A DNA stretch of 64,000 bases from Pseudonocardia sp. HH130629-09 (lineage in GTDB: Bacteria > Actinomycetota > Actinomycetes > Mycobacteriales > Pseudonocardiaceae). Location of the stretch: NCBI RefSeq assembly GCF_001294645.1, contig NZ_CP011868.1, positions 1,798,001 to 1,862,000 of the forward strand, written 5' to 3'. The translations under genes were made by a program, and so were the position numbers. Below, piece after piece: positions 51,692 to 60,857 of the stretch. The notes below the pieces were generated by a model, which did no database searches, was not told the origin of the DNA, and was given only the letters and a program-made list of their open reading frames with translations. How positions within the stretch are numbered: the first letter of the stretch is position 1; each line of letters starts with the position of its first letter.

Positions 51692-53428
51692 TCAGCCGGC
51701 CGGCTCCAGGTTGTGCCGGACCGCGGCGCGCGGCGACGGCGCCGTGGTCTCGGCGGCCGCGGTGCGCGGCGCCGGGGTGGGGCCGGCGTGCCGGTGCGGC
51801 GCCGGCACCGCCACGGACTCGGCGACGTGCAGCCGGTGCCGGGCGGCCACAGCCCGCCCGGCCGGGCCGGTCACGGACAGCGCGTGCAGCACCAGGGCCC
51901 GGTGCGCCGGCACCTCGCAGCGGCGCAGGAAGCGGTCCAGCTCGCGTACGGCGTCGCCGGGGTGGCGGGCCAGCGCCCACGCCGCCAACTCGGCCTCGGC
52001 GACGTCGGTCCGCACCCCGCTCATCCGCACGCACACGTACTCGACGTCCTCGTCGGCCAGCTCGCCCGGCGCGGGCAGGTGCATGCCCTGCTCGGTCAGG
52101 TACTCGTGCACCGCCCACAGCCCCATCGGGGTGAGCGCGACCACCGTGGGGTCCGGGTCGTCGCGGTGCGCGACCCGGGACAGCTCGTCGAGCTCGTCGG
52201 CGTCGAGGGTCTCGGTCAGCTCGATCGCGCCGAGCAGCTCGCAGGCGTCCAGCAGGGCGGTGACGTCGCGGCGCCACAGCCGCTGCTCGACGTCGCCGGC
52301 GAGGTCGTCGACCACGCAGCCCGCCTCGTCGTTGACGGCGTCGCGGACCTGGCGGTGGAAGTGCTCGAGCGGGACCGGCCCGCCGCCGGTGGCGTACAGG
52401 CCGACCCACAGCATCGGGAACGCCTGCGACATCGACATCCCGAACAGCGACGGCGCGCCGAACACGTCGGTCCCGCCCAGGCTGTCGCCGAGGCGGCCGA
52501 CCGACTCGAACACCCTGCGCCACAGCTCGATCGGCCGGTTCAGCAGCGGGCCCGCGCTCTTGACCGGGAGCAGCCGCCCGCGCACCACACGGACCAGACG
52601 CGCCGAGCGGGCCCAGCGCAGCAGCAGCGACACCTCGGGCAGGTCGTCGCTGGTGCGGGCGGTCTCGCGGTAGATGTGGTCGAGCTGCAGGTGCGCGGCG
52701 AGGTCGAGCGCGTCGGTGCGGTCGAGGCGGCCGTCGGAGGTGAGCCGGCGCCCGGCCCGTACCCACAGGGTCAGCTTGCGGAGCAGCTCGAGTGCCTCGG
52801 AGTGCTCCGCGGCCTCGACGAGCGCCGCTGCGCCGGGCATCGGCACCGGCGGCAGCTCGGGGTTCCACTCGGTGCGGGTGGGCCGCTGCGCCTCCCGCCG
52901 CATGATCTCGGCGAGCGCGTGCCGGTCGACATCGGTCTCCCCGGCGCCGGCGCGGTCGAGGAACCGCTGCACGGCGGCCGGGTCGGCCGGGTCGACGCCG
53001 TGGCGGTGCAGCTGCACGCCCCAGAACTTGCCCAGGTCGTAGTTGCGCTCGTCGGCGAGACCGTCGTGCAGTGCGGGGGTGGAGTCGAGGACCTGACGGT
53101 GCAGTGCGTCCGCCGGGTGCGACTGCGGGTCGAACCAGTCGTGCTCGTCGAGGAAGTCGATGAGCGCGTGGAAGGCGGGGGCGACGTCGTCGGGCTCGAG
53201 CACGGTCACCTTGCGCGGGAACCACATGCCCAGCGCGTCGGCGATGTGCGAGCGGGTCCAGCGGCCCAGCCTGCGGTCGCGCGCGTACTTGTAGTCCAGC
53301 ACGGCGGCGACGAGCGTGGTGTCGACCTCGACGCGACGGCGGCGGGCCCAGAGGGAGAACTGCTCCAGCAGGCGGCTGCGGGCCTCGGCGTACCCCTGGT
53401 CGTCTCCCGGGGTGAAGACGAGACGCAT
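51692..53428 (-). CDS. Conserved actinobacterial protein of unknown function (578 aa), paralogue of 17696-19591
   Basis: Function not recognised. The N-terminus MRLVFTPGDDQGYAEARSR, LLEQFSLWARRRRVEVD and VLDYKYARDRRLGRW follows the same pattern as the 631-aa protein at 17696-19591, as does the middle LTSDGRLDRTDALDLAAHL...LVRVVRGRLLPVK. The C-terminal ~90 residues again look like HEAT-type helices (WALARHPGDAVRELDRFLR), then a Pro/Ala/His-rich tail. No membrane segments. ATG at 53428. Conserved N-terminal domains with divergent C-termini suggest a family acting with different partners. Confidence 0.72.
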   Translation of the reverse strand: MRLVFTPGDDQGYAEARSRLLEQFSLWARRRRVEVDTTLVAAVLDYKYARDRRLGRWTRSHIADALGMWFPRKVTVLEPDDVAPAFHALIDFLDEHDWFDPQSHPADALHRQVLDSTPALHDGLADERNYDLGKFWGVQLHRHGVDPADPAAVQRFLDRAGAGETDVDRHALAEIMRREAQRPTRTEWNPELPPVPMPGAAALVEAAEHSEALELLRKLTLWVRAGRRLTSDGRLDRTDALDLAAHLQLDHIYRETARTSDDLPEVSLLLRWARSARLVRVVRGRLLPVKSAGPLLNRPIELWRRVFESVGRLGDSLGGTDVFGAPSLFGMSMSQAFPMLWVGLYATGGGPVPLEHFHRQVRDAVNDEAGCVVDDLAGDVEQRLWRRDVTALLDACELLGAIELTETLDADELDELSRVAHRDDPDPTVVALTPMGLWAVHEYLTEQGMHLPAPGELADEDVEYVCVRMSGVRTDVAEAELAAWALARHPGDAVRELDRFLRRCEVPAHRALVLHALSVTGPAGRAVAARHRLHVAESVAVPAPHRHAGPTPAPRTAAAETTAPSPRAAVRHNLEPAG

Positions 53429-53661
53429 CCGGCCCACTGTGTCAGGTCCCTCCCATCCGCTCCGGCGGCGGCGCAGCACTTTCCGATGATCGTCGGTGCG
53501 CGCGGGGGCCGTGCACCGGGTGGTCGCAGGAGGTCCAACGAGCGCGGTCGGCCCGGGTCACTTCCCGACCGTTCACCATCGGTGGGCGGTCGGTCACGGA
53601 TCGTCCGATCGTCCGGCCGCCCCCCGCGACCGTGAGCCCTCGACTCTGCCACGGACGACGA

Positions 53662-53693
53662 CGGCCGGACACCCCGGGGAGGGGGTCCGGCCG
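53662..53693 (-). terminator. Terminator after the BCCT transporter
   Basis: CGGCCGGAC and GTCCGGCCG pair perfectly, and the stem can extend through CCCC/GGGG past one unpaired A. It lies 24 nt beyond the BCCT stop on the minus strand. The rest of 53429-53716 shows nothing else recognisable. Confidence 0.75.
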
Positions 53694-53716
53694 CCATCGT
53701 GTGCGACGAGAGGCGC

Positions 53717-55507
53717 TCAGTCGCCGCCGACCGGGCTGTCGCGCCGTTCGGCGGTCGCCCGCGTCGACCCGTCGCCGGTCGATCCGTCCGGTCCGTCGGT
53801 CCCGGTCGCGACGGCACCGTTGCCGTTGCCACTGCCGGGGGCGTTCTCGTCGTCCGGGTCGAACGCGCCGACCTTGACGTAGAAGTGCTCGCCGTGGTTG
53901 ACGGTGGCCCAGTCGACCGCCTGCTCCAGCACCTGTGCGCCCTTCTCGTCCCGCAGCACGACCTTGTCGCGACGCAGGTCCTTGAACAGCGCGAAGCACA
54001 GCAGCACCATGATCACGACGAATGGTGCCGCGACCAGGATGGTCAGGTTCTGGATGCCGTCCAGGGCGTTCTCCCCGCCGGTGACCAGCATCAGCACGGC
54101 GACCGCGCCCATGACCGAACCCCAGAAGACCACGACCCACTTGCTGGGCTCGATGGTGCCGCGCTGGGACAGGGTGCCCATCACGATCGACGCGGCGTCG
54201 GCGCCGGAGACGAAGAAGATCGCGACCAGGACCATGACGAGCAGGCCAGTGACGGTCGCCCACGGGTAGGCGGCCAGCATCTGGAACAGCTGGACGTTGG
54301 AGTCGTCGGAGAACTGTGCGCCCTGCTGGGCCTGGGTGATGGCGGTGCCGCCGAAGATGCAGAACCAGACCAGCGAGACCAGGCTGGGTGCGAGGATGAC
54401 GCCGCCGACGAACTCGCGGATGGTGCGCCCGCGCGAGATCCGGGCCAGGAACATGCCGACGAACGGCGTCCAGGAGATCCACCACGCCCAGTAGAAGATC
54501 GTCCAGCCGGAGAGCCATTCGAGCATCGGCTCGCCGCCGACGGCCTCGGTGCGCCCGACCATCTCGAAGAACTGGGAGAAGTAGGCGCCGATCGAGGTCG
54601 GTACCAGGTCGAGGATGATCACCGTCGGGCCGACGACGAACACGAAGAACGCGAGCACCGCCGCCAGCACCATGTTGGTGTTGGACAGCCACTGGATGCC
54701 CTTCTCGACGCCGGAGACGGCGGAGAGGATGAACGCGGCGGTCAGGACGATGATGATCGCGGCGAGCAGCCAGGGGCTCACCGGGCCGTCGACCCAGCCG
54801 ACGGTCTGCATGCCGCCGCCGATCTGGAAGGCGCCCAGGCCGAGCGAGGCGGCGGAGCCGAACAGCGTCGCGAAGATCGCGAGGATGTCGATGGCCCGGC
54901 CGATGGAGCCCTCGGCGGCCTTGCGGCCGATCAGCGGGACGAAGGCCTGGCTGATGAGCTGCCGGCGGCCCCGGCGGAAGGTGGAGTAGGCGATGGCGAG
55001 GCCGACGACGGCGTAGATCGCCCACGGGTGCAGCGTCCAGTGGAACAGCGAGGTCGCCATCGAGGTCTGCAGCGCGTCGACGGTGCCGGGCTCGGCGGAG
55101 CCGGGGGGCGGTGACCGGAAGAAGGTCAGCGGCTCGTTCACGCCGAAGAACATCAGTCCGATGCCCATGCCGGCGGAGAACATCATCGCGATCCAGGAGA
55201 CCGTGCGGAACTCGGGTTCCTCGTCGTCGGCGCCGAGCTTGATGCGTCCGAACCGGCTGAAGGCCAGGAACAGTGCGAAGGCGACGAAGGCGGTCGCGGC
55301 GAGGATGAAGCCCCAGCCACCGCCGCGCATCAGCCCGCCGAGCATCGCCTCGGCTGTGGCACCGAGGGTGTCGGCGCTGAGCAGCCCCCACAGCACGAAC
55401 AGCAGCGCGAGCGCGGCTCCGACGCCGAACACGATCCAGTCGGTGCGGGGACGGCCGTCCCCGGTCGTGCCCGGACGGTCGTCCGGTGGTGATTGGGCCT
55501 GTGTCAT
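53717..55507 (-). CDS. BCCT-family betaine/choline-type transporter
   Basis: A 596-aa Na+- or H+-coupled transporter with 12 membrane segments. It carries GMGIGLMFFGVNEPLTFF, SLFHWTLHPWAIYAVVGLAIAY and the signature WAWWISWTPFVGMFLARISRGRTIREF, including the Trp-rich substrate box. The cytosolic C-tail is long, acidic and Gly/Asn-rich, as in osmosensing BetP-type proteins. It probably takes up glycine betaine under osmotic stress. ATG at 55507. Confidence 0.93.
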   Translation of the reverse strand: MTQAQSPPDDRPGTTGDGRPRTDWIVFGVGAALALLFVLWGLLSADTLGATAEAMLGGLMRGGGWGFILAATAFVAFALFLAFSRFGRIKLGADDEEPEFRTVSWIAMMFSAGMGIGLMFFGVNEPLTFFRSPPPGSAEPGTVDALQTSMATSLFHWTLHPWAIYAVVGLAIAYSTFRRGRRQLISQAFVPLIGRKAAEGSIGRAIDILAIFATLFGSAASLGLGAFQIGGGMQTVGWVDGPVSPWLLAAIIIVLTAAFILSAVSGVEKGIQWLSNTNMVLAAVLAFFVFVVGPTVIILDLVPTSIGAYFSQFFEMVGRTEAVGGEPMLEWLSGWTIFYWAWWISWTPFVGMFLARISRGRTIREFVGGVILAPSLVSLVWFCIFGGTAITQAQQGAQFSDDSNVQLFQMLAAYPWATVTGLLVMVLVAIFFVSGADAASIVMGTLSQRGTIEPSKWVVVFWGSVMGAVAVLMLVTGGENALDGIQNLTILVAAPFVVIMVLLCFALFKDLRRDKVVLRDEKGAQVLEQAVDWATVNHGEHFYVKVGAFDPDDENAPGSGNGNGAVATGTDGPDGSTGDGSTRATAERRDSPVGGD

Positions 55508-55565
55508 ACGTGGTCACGCCCGCGTGCCGGGCGCATCCCCCCTCCGCTCTCGTTCGTGCAGGAAT

Positions 55566-55598
55566 GGTGCACAAGTCGTTTTGTGTGCCGAAAGTGTA
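55566..55598 (-). promoter_or_regulatory. Candidate promoter and operator of the BCCT gene
   Basis: On the minus strand, TACACT (55598-55593) is a good -10. The predicted start of transcription falls in the inverted repeat GGTGCACAA-N6-TTGTGTGCC (55566-55589, 7 of 9 positions symmetric), the position of a repressor site. No -35 is convincing. Confidence 0.4.
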
Positions 55599-55665
55599 GG
55601 TACTCGGCCCTCCCCGTGTCGCAGTGCGAGCCGAACCGTGATGTCGGCCGGTGACGTCGGTGACG

Positions 55666-57012
55666 TCAGGCCGTGGTCCAGCCCTCGTCCGAGACGCCGC
55701 CCGGGACCGGCGCGGCCGGGTCGTAGGGGGTGCGGGTGAAGACGAACGTCGCCAGCCACAGGTGGTCGCGGGCGATCCGCAGGGTCTCCCCGGCGAAGTA
55801 GCCGTCCAGGCCGACCCAGGTGCCGTCCGGGCCCGGCCGGAACCGCGACGCGCGCCCGGGCCTGCCGAGCCCGCCCAGGTGCAGCATACCGCCGCCGACC
55901 GAGCGCAGCACGTACGGCGACGGCCCCCAGAACCACGGGCCGAGCAGCTCCCGAGCGACCGGGCAGGGCTGCGGGGTCCACGGCTCGACGACGCGGGGCT
56001 CTGCGACGCGCAGGTCGTTCAGCAGCCCGGCGGGCAGCCCGCCGTCCATCCCGGAGGTGGTGTTGCCCATCGCCAGCGCGCCGGTGCCCTCCTCGCGGTC
56101 CACCCAGAGCCCGGCGAGGAAGCCGGGCATGGAGCCGCCGTGCCCGACCAGCGTCGTCGTGCCGCCTCCGGGCCGTTCGTGCCGCTGGACCTGCACGCCC
56201 AGTCCGTAGCCCGCCCAGATCGGCGACGACGGGTCGACGCCGGCGGGCAGCGTCATCTCCTCGACCGTCGCCGGCGAGAGCACCCCGCCGGTGTCGCCGA
56301 GCAGCAGCGCGCCGAGCCGGGCCAGGTCCGCCGCGGTGCACCACAGCTGCCCGGCGGCGGCCATCACCCCGGCGTCGTGCTCGGGCTCGGCCAGGACGAG
56401 GTCGGCCCACGGGTGCACCGCCCGGCCCGCGGCGGCGGGCTGCTGCGGCCGGGTCGAGGTGCGGGTCATGCCGAGCGGGAGCAGGACCTCGTCGCGGGCG
56501 ACGTCGGTCCAGGCGCGGCCGCGCAGGCGGGCGACGACCTCGCCGAGCAGCCCGAACCCGAGGTTGGAGTAGTGGAAGCGGCGCGCCGCGGGCAGCACCC
56601 GGTCGGCGTCGCCGAGACCCAGCTCGTCCAGGGTGCCGCCGGGGGTGCGCTCCCACCACTGGCCGGGGCTCTCCGAGCCGGCGCCGGCGAGGTGGGACAG
56701 CAGCTGACCCACGGTGCGGTCGCCGAGCGGGGTCCCGGGCACGTGCCGGTCCAGCGGGTCGTCGAGGTCGAGCAGGCCCTCGTCGCGCAGCCGCAGGACG
56801 GTGACCGCGCAGACGGTCTTGGAGATGGATCCGATCCGGTACTGGACGTCGTCCGCGGCGGCCCCGTCCGGCAGCGCGCCGCGGCCGGCGTGCCAGACCA
56901 GGGCGCCGTCGCGGACCACCCCGGCGACGAGCGAGGGGACGCGGCCGTCGCGCTGGGCGCGGGCGACGCGGGCGAGCAGGGTGCGCTGGGTGCTGGGGAG
57001 CAGCTCGGTCAC
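55666..57012 (-). CDS. Serine hydrolase of the class C beta-lactamase / penicillin-binding family
   Basis: A 448-aa serine hydrolase. The SxxK motif is SISK near residue 62, the YxN motif is YSN near 146, and the HGG triad GHGGSMPGF lies near 288. There is no signal peptide, so the protein is probably cytoplasmic; such members are often esterases or D-amino-peptidases. The C-terminal ~130 aa form a separate beta-rich domain. GTG at 57012; 10 nt after the nuclease gene, so co-transcription is likely. Confidence 0.87.
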   Translation of the reverse strand: MTELLPSTQRTLLARVARAQRDGRVPSLVAGVVRDGALVWHAGRGALPDGAAADDVQYRIGSISKTVCAVTVLRLRDEGLLDLDDPLDRHVPGTPLGDRTVGQLLSHLAGAGSESPGQWWERTPGGTLDELGLGDADRVLPAARRFHYSNLGFGLLGEVVARLRGRAWTDVARDEVLLPLGMTRTSTRPQQPAAAGRAVHPWADLVLAEPEHDAGVMAAAGQLWCTAADLARLGALLLGDTGGVLSPATVEEMTLPAGVDPSSPIWAGYGLGVQVQRHERPGGGTTTLVGHGGSMPGFLAGLWVDREEGTGALAMGNTTSGMDGGLPAGLLNDLRVAEPRVVEPWTPQPCPVARELLGPWFWGPSPYVLRSVGGGMLHLGGLGRPGRASRFRPGPDGTWVGLDGYFAGETLRIARDHLWLATFVFTRTPYDPAAPVPGGVSDEGWTTA

Positions 57013-57022
57013 GCGGGCGAGC

Positions 57023-57844
57023 CTAGATCCCCCGGATGTCGGCGAACGACCGCAGCCGGACCGCCCGCTCCGACAGCGCGGCGGGCACCGGCTCGGGTAC
57101 CGGCATCCGGTCCGCGGCGGTCAGCAGGCCCAGGTCGAGCCCGGTGAGTTCGCCGATCCGGGCCACCGGCACCTGGAAGGTGCGGTAGGGGCCCAGCGGC
57201 GGCGGGCCCCCGGCCGGCGGCTCGGCGAGGTCGCCGAGCTCGGGCGTCTGGTCGAGCAGGTAGGCGGTGGTGCCCAGGGCACCGCCGGTGACGAAGGCGC
57301 CGATCTTCCAGAACAGCCGCGGGATCAGCACACCGCGGTACTCCGGGTCGTCGTCGGCGAGCACCGGGCCGGTGAGCACCACCAGCCGGCGGTCGTTGTC
57401 GCCCGCGTTGTCGAGCAGGTAGTCCTCCAGGCCGCCCCAGGTCTGCTTGTCCTGGTTGAAGGCGGCGGCCTGCGGGGCGGCGTTGGTGTAGTGGAACGTG
57501 TCGGACTCGGCGGTCGCGGCCTCGGCCGGCTCGCCCCACACCGGGTCCTGGCGGCGCACCAGGTGGCCGCGGTCGAGGTCGTTGTCGGCGTAGAGCTCGG
57601 GGCCGGCCTGCTGCTCGGCGGGCAGCCGGTCGTCGAGGCGCCAGTCGTCGGAGCGCTCCAGCTGCCGCAGGGTCGCCCCGTCGATCGCGACGGCGGTGGC
57701 CGCGGCCAGCCGCCGGTCGGGCCGGTGCAGCGTCGAGAAGTGGGTGTAGGGGAGCAGGACCGTGTCGATCCCGGGGAGCGTCGGCATCGGCGTCGCGACG
57801 CCGAGGAAGTCCTGGTCGAAGCCGGGGGAGGCGGGGGCGCTCAT
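57023..57844 (-). CDS. DNA/RNA non-specific endonuclease (NUC1-type, beta-beta-alpha metal)
   Basis: A 273-aa nuclease. The catalytic motif DRGHLVRRQDPVWG lies near residue 90, with the metal-binding Asn in HYTNAAPQAAAFNQ; these are the DRGH and NxAPQ motifs of the Serratia/NucA family. No signal peptide is seen (MSAPASPGFDQDFLG), unlike most secreted members, so it appears to be cytoplasmic. ATG at 57844 overlaps the stop of the Lrp gene (ATGA), so its translation is tied to the regulator. Its target and any inhibitor are unknown. Confidence 0.9.
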   Translation of the reverse strand: MSAPASPGFDQDFLGVATPMPTLPGIDTVLLPYTHFSTLHRPDRRLAAATAVAIDGATLRQLERSDDWRLDDRLPAEQQAGPELYADNDLDRGHLVRRQDPVWGEPAEAATAESDTFHYTNAAPQAAAFNQDKQTWGGLEDYLLDNAGDNDRRLVVLTGPVLADDDPEYRGVLIPRLFWKIGAFVTGGALGTTAYLLDQTPELGDLAEPPAGGPPPLGPYRTFQVPVARIGELTGLDLGLLTAADRMPVPEPVPAALSERAVRLRSFADIRGI

Positions 57845-58383
57845 CGCCGTGACGCTAGCGGTGCGGGGTGAACGACGGGTGCGGCTGCGCCGCCGTCGGC
57901 GAGGCGGCGCAGCAGCGGCGCGGTGCGGAACCCGACCAGCGAGCGCATGACCAGCGACGTCGAGGTCCGTTCCACCCCGTCGATCGCGAGCAGGTGCCCG
58001 GCGATCCGGTAGAGGTCGTCGGCGTCGCGGGCGACCAGGTGCACCATCAGGTCCTCGGGGCCGGAGATGCCGTGCACCTCCAGCACCTCCGGTACCCGGT
58101 CCAGTGCGTCGGCGACGGCGGCGAGCTCGCGCTGCACCACCCGCACCGTCACGAAGGCGGTCAGCGGGTAGCCCAGTGCCGCCGGGTCGACGCGCCGCTC
58201 GAACGTGTCCAGCGCACCCAGCCGGTCCAGCTTCGCCAGCCGGGCCTGCACCGTGTTGCGGGACAGGCCGACCCGCTCGGCGAGGGCGAGCACCGTCGCG
58301 CGCGGGTCCTGCGCCAGGGCCAGCAGCAGCCGGGCGTCGTGGCCGTCGAGCGTGGCGCGGCCGTCGCCGGTCGTTCCCGTCAC
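57841..58383 (-). CDS. Lrp/AsnC-family transcriptional regulator
   Basis: A 180-aa regulator. The HTH is LAERVGLSRNTVQARLAKLDRLGAL at about residues 34-58, followed by an AsnC/RAM ligand domain (VTVRVVQRELAAVADALDRVPEVLEVHGISG, HLVARDADDLYRI). The C-terminus has an Ala/Pro/His-rich tail. GTG at 58383 has GGAGG 6 nt upstream. It is divergent from the AceE-like gene and probably regulates it: two helically spaced TGCNCAGTATNC repeats lie between. Its stop overlaps the nuclease start. Confidence 0.9.
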   Translation of the reverse strand: MTGTTGDGRATLDGHDARLLLALAQDPRATVLALAERVGLSRNTVQARLAKLDRLGALDTFERRVDPAALGYPLTAFVTVRVVQRELAAVADALDRVPEVLEVHGISGPEDLMVHLVARDADDLYRIAGHLLAIDGVERTSTSLVMRSLVGFRTAPLLRRLADGGAAAPVVHPAPLASRR

Positions 58384-58408
58384 GTGGTGCCTCCGTCGTG
58401 TCCGTGGG

Positions 58409-58472
58409 TGCGCAGTATGCCGTGCCCGCACCGATCCAGCCCCGCCCTGTCCGTGCGTTCTGCTCAGTATCC
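58409..58472. promoter_or_regulatory. Two TGCNCAGTATNC repeats, candidate Lrp sites
   Basis: TGCGCAGTATGC (58409-58420) and TGCTCAGTATCC (58461-58472) are direct repeats 52 bp apart, about five helical turns, in the 173-nt Lrp/E1 divergent region. Lrp-type octamers bind phased sites of this kind. The motif itself is not an established consensus. Confidence 0.5.
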
Positions 58473-58556
58473 ACCGTTCCGGTTGTGCACTCGTCCGATC
58501 TGATGGTGGGCTCACGGAGCAGGCTGCATGGAGCGACGAGGCTGGAGTGGTGTGCG

Positions 58557-60857
58557 ATGGGCACGCGGACGGTGGCGACGGACACGCTCGTCGAGATCGA
58601 GAAGCGGGTGTTGTGGCTGGCGACCGCGATCGTCGACGCGGCCAACCGGCGCGGTGACCCGAGCGGGCTGAAGGTGGGCGGGCACCAGGCGTCGTCGGCG
58701 TCGATGACGACGATCATGACCTCGCTGTGGTTCGAGCACCTGCGGGCAGGGGACCGGGTCTCGGTCAAGCCGCACGCGTCCCCGGTGCTGCACGCGATCA
58801 ACTACCTGCTCGGCGAGCTCGACGAGCGCCACCTGAGCACGCTGCGCGCGTTCGGCGGGCTGCAGTCCTACCCGTCGCGGTCCAAGGACCCCGACCCGGT
58901 CGACTACTCGACCGGGTCGGTGGGGATCGGCGCGACCGCCCCGATCTGGGGTGCGCTGGCCCGCCGTTACGTCGACACCCACTTCGGGGGTGCCGGGCAG
59001 GGCAGGCAGTACTCCCTGGTCGGCGACGCCGAGCTCGACGAGGGCGCGGTCTGGGAGGCCATCCTCGACCCGATGGTCGGCGAGCTCGGCGAGGTGGTGT
59101 GGATCGTCGACCTCAACCGCCAGTCCCTGGACCGGGTCGTCCCCGCAATCGGCGCGCCGCGGATCGAGGGCATGTTCTCCGCGGCCGGCTGGCAGGTCCT
59201 CACCGTCAAGTACGGCAGGCTGCTGCACGAGCTGTTCGACCGGCGCGGCGGCGACGCGCTGCGCGCCCGGATCGACACCATGCAGAACGCGGAGTACCAG
59301 CGCCTGCTGCGCTGCGACGCCGACGAGGTCCGCACCCGGCTCCCCGACGGACACGCGGACCTCGCCTCGCTCGTCGCCGACCTCGACGACGACACCCTGC
59401 TCGCCGCGGTGCGCAACCTCGGCGGGCACGACACCGCCGCGCTGCGCGACGCGTTCGCCGCGATCGACGACACCCGGCCCACGGTGATCCTCGCCTACAC
59501 CGTGAAGGGGCACGGCCTCGCGACCGCGGGCCACCCGCAGAACCACGGCTCGATCCTGGGCGCCGACCAGATCCGCGAGCTGGCCGACGCGGTCGGCGTC
59601 GACCCCGAGGACCCCTGGCAGCGCTTCGCCCCGGCGTCCCCGGCGGGCGAGGCCGTGGCGCGCGCGGCGGCGCGGCTGCGTCGCGACCCGGTCGACGAGC
59701 AGCCGGTCCCGCCGCTGCCGACCGACATCGGGCGCACCCCGACCGGGCGCGCCACCACCCAGGCCGCGCTCGGCCGGGCCCTGCTCGACCTCACCCGCGA
59801 GGCCCCCGACGCGGCGAAGCGGGTCGTGACGCTGTGCCCGGACGTGTCGTCGTCGACGAACCTGGGCGGCTGGGTGAACAAGGTCGGCGTCTGGTCCACC
59901 GCGGAGCGCAAGGACTGGTTCGACGACGACCCCGAGACGATCCTGCACTGGCGCGAGCGGCCCACCGGTCAGCACCTGGAGCTGGGGATCGCCGAGGGGA
60001 ACCTGGTCGGGGCGCTGGGGGAGCTGGGCGCCACATGGTCGCGCTGGGGCCGTCCGGTGCTGCCGATCGGGGTGCTCTACGACCCGTTCGTCGAGCGCGC
60101 GCTGGAGCCGTGGTCGTTCGGGATCTACGCCGGCGGGCAGTCGATCCTGGTCGGCACCCCGTCCGGGGTGTCGCTGGCCCCCGAGGGCGGCGCCCACCAG
60201 TCGGTGACGACGCCGTCGGTCGGGCTGGAGCAGCCCGGCTGCGTGACCTACGAGCCGGCGTTCGCGATCGACACCGAGTGGACGCTGCTGGCGTCGCTGG
60301 CCCGGCTCGGTCGCCCGGACGGCACCAGCTCCTACCTGCGCCTGTCGACGCGGCCGGTGGACCAGAGCCTCGCGGCGGTCCCGGCCGACCCGGCCGCGCG
60401 CGAGCGGCGCCGCCGCCAGGTGGTCGCCGGGGCCTACCCGCTGCGCCGCGCCGCGGGCACACCCGCGCTGACCATCGCGGTGGCCGGGGCGCCGACGACC
60501 GAGGCGCTCGCCGCCGCCGACCGGCTCGCCGGGCTCGGCCACGACGTCGACGTCGTCGTGGTGACCAGCCCGGGTCTGCTGTTCGACGCGCTGCAGGCCC
60601 GCTCCGGGCGCCCCGCCCGACCGCAGGTCGAGCCGTGGATCCTGGAGTCGGCGTTCCCGGCGCGCCGGGCCGCGCCGCTGGTCACCCTGCTCGACGGGCA
60701 CCCGCACACCCTCGCGTTCCTCGCCGGGGTCAACCGGGTCCCGGCGACGCACCTGGGCGTGCACCGCTTCGGGCAGTCCGGCGATCTGGCCTCGGTCTAC
60801 GCCCACCACGGGCTCGACGCGGACACGGTCGTGGTGGCCGGGCTGGACCTGCTCTAG
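58557..60857 (+). CDS. Transketolase-like 2-oxoacid dehydrogenase E1 (AceE-type homologue)
   Basis: A 766-aa thiamine-diphosphate enzyme. It has GHQASSASMTTIMTSLWFEHL, the ThDP motif GDAELDEGAVWEAI...DLNRQSLD, AYTVKGHGLATAGHPQNHG, and the C-terminal transketolase domain (QHLELGIAEGNLVGALGELG and SLAPEGGAHQSV). It resembles homodimeric pyruvate dehydrogenase E1 (AceE, ~900 aa) but is shorter. Its substrate may be a branched or amino-acid-derived 2-oxoacid, given the divergent Lrp gene. ATG at 58557. No E2 or E3 gene follows: an insertion sequence abuts the stop codon. Confidence 0.85.
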   Translation: MGTRTVATDTLVEIEKRVLWLATAIVDAANRRGDPSGLKVGGHQASSASMTTIMTSLWFEHLRAGDRVSVKPHASPVLHAINYLLGELDERHLSTLRAFGGLQSYPSRSKDPDPVDYSTGSVGIGATAPIWGALARRYVDTHFGGAGQGRQYSLVGDAELDEGAVWEAILDPMVGELGEVVWIVDLNRQSLDRVVPAIGAPRIEGMFSAAGWQVLTVKYGRLLHELFDRRGGDALRARIDTMQNAEYQRLLRCDADEVRTRLPDGHADLASLVADLDDDTLLAAVRNLGGHDTAALRDAFAAIDDTRPTVILAYTVKGHGLATAGHPQNHGSILGADQIRELADAVGVDPEDPWQRFAPASPAGEAVARAAARLRRDPVDEQPVPPLPTDIGRTPTGRATTQAALGRALLDLTREAPDAAKRVVTLCPDVSSSTNLGGWVNKVGVWSTAERKDWFDDDPETILHWRERPTGQHLELGIAEGNLVGALGELGATWSRWGRPVLPIGVLYDPFVERALEPWSFGIYAGGQSILVGTPSGVSLAPEGGAHQSVTTPSVGLEQPGCVTYEPAFAIDTEWTLLASLARLGRPDGTSSYLRLSTRPVDQSLAAVPADPAARERRRRQVVAGAYPLRRAAGTPALTIAVAGAPTTEALAAADRLAGLGHDVDVVVVTSPGLLFDALQARSGRPARPQVEPWILESAFPARRAAPLVTLLDGHPHTLAFLAGVNRVPATHLGVHRFGQSGDLASVYAHHGLDADTVVVAGLDLL

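Noticed and set aside
53699-55114. Long plus-strand frames opposite the BCCT gene
   Set aside because: Composition (His/Gln/Arg/Asp-rich) is the antisense reflection of a membrane protein.
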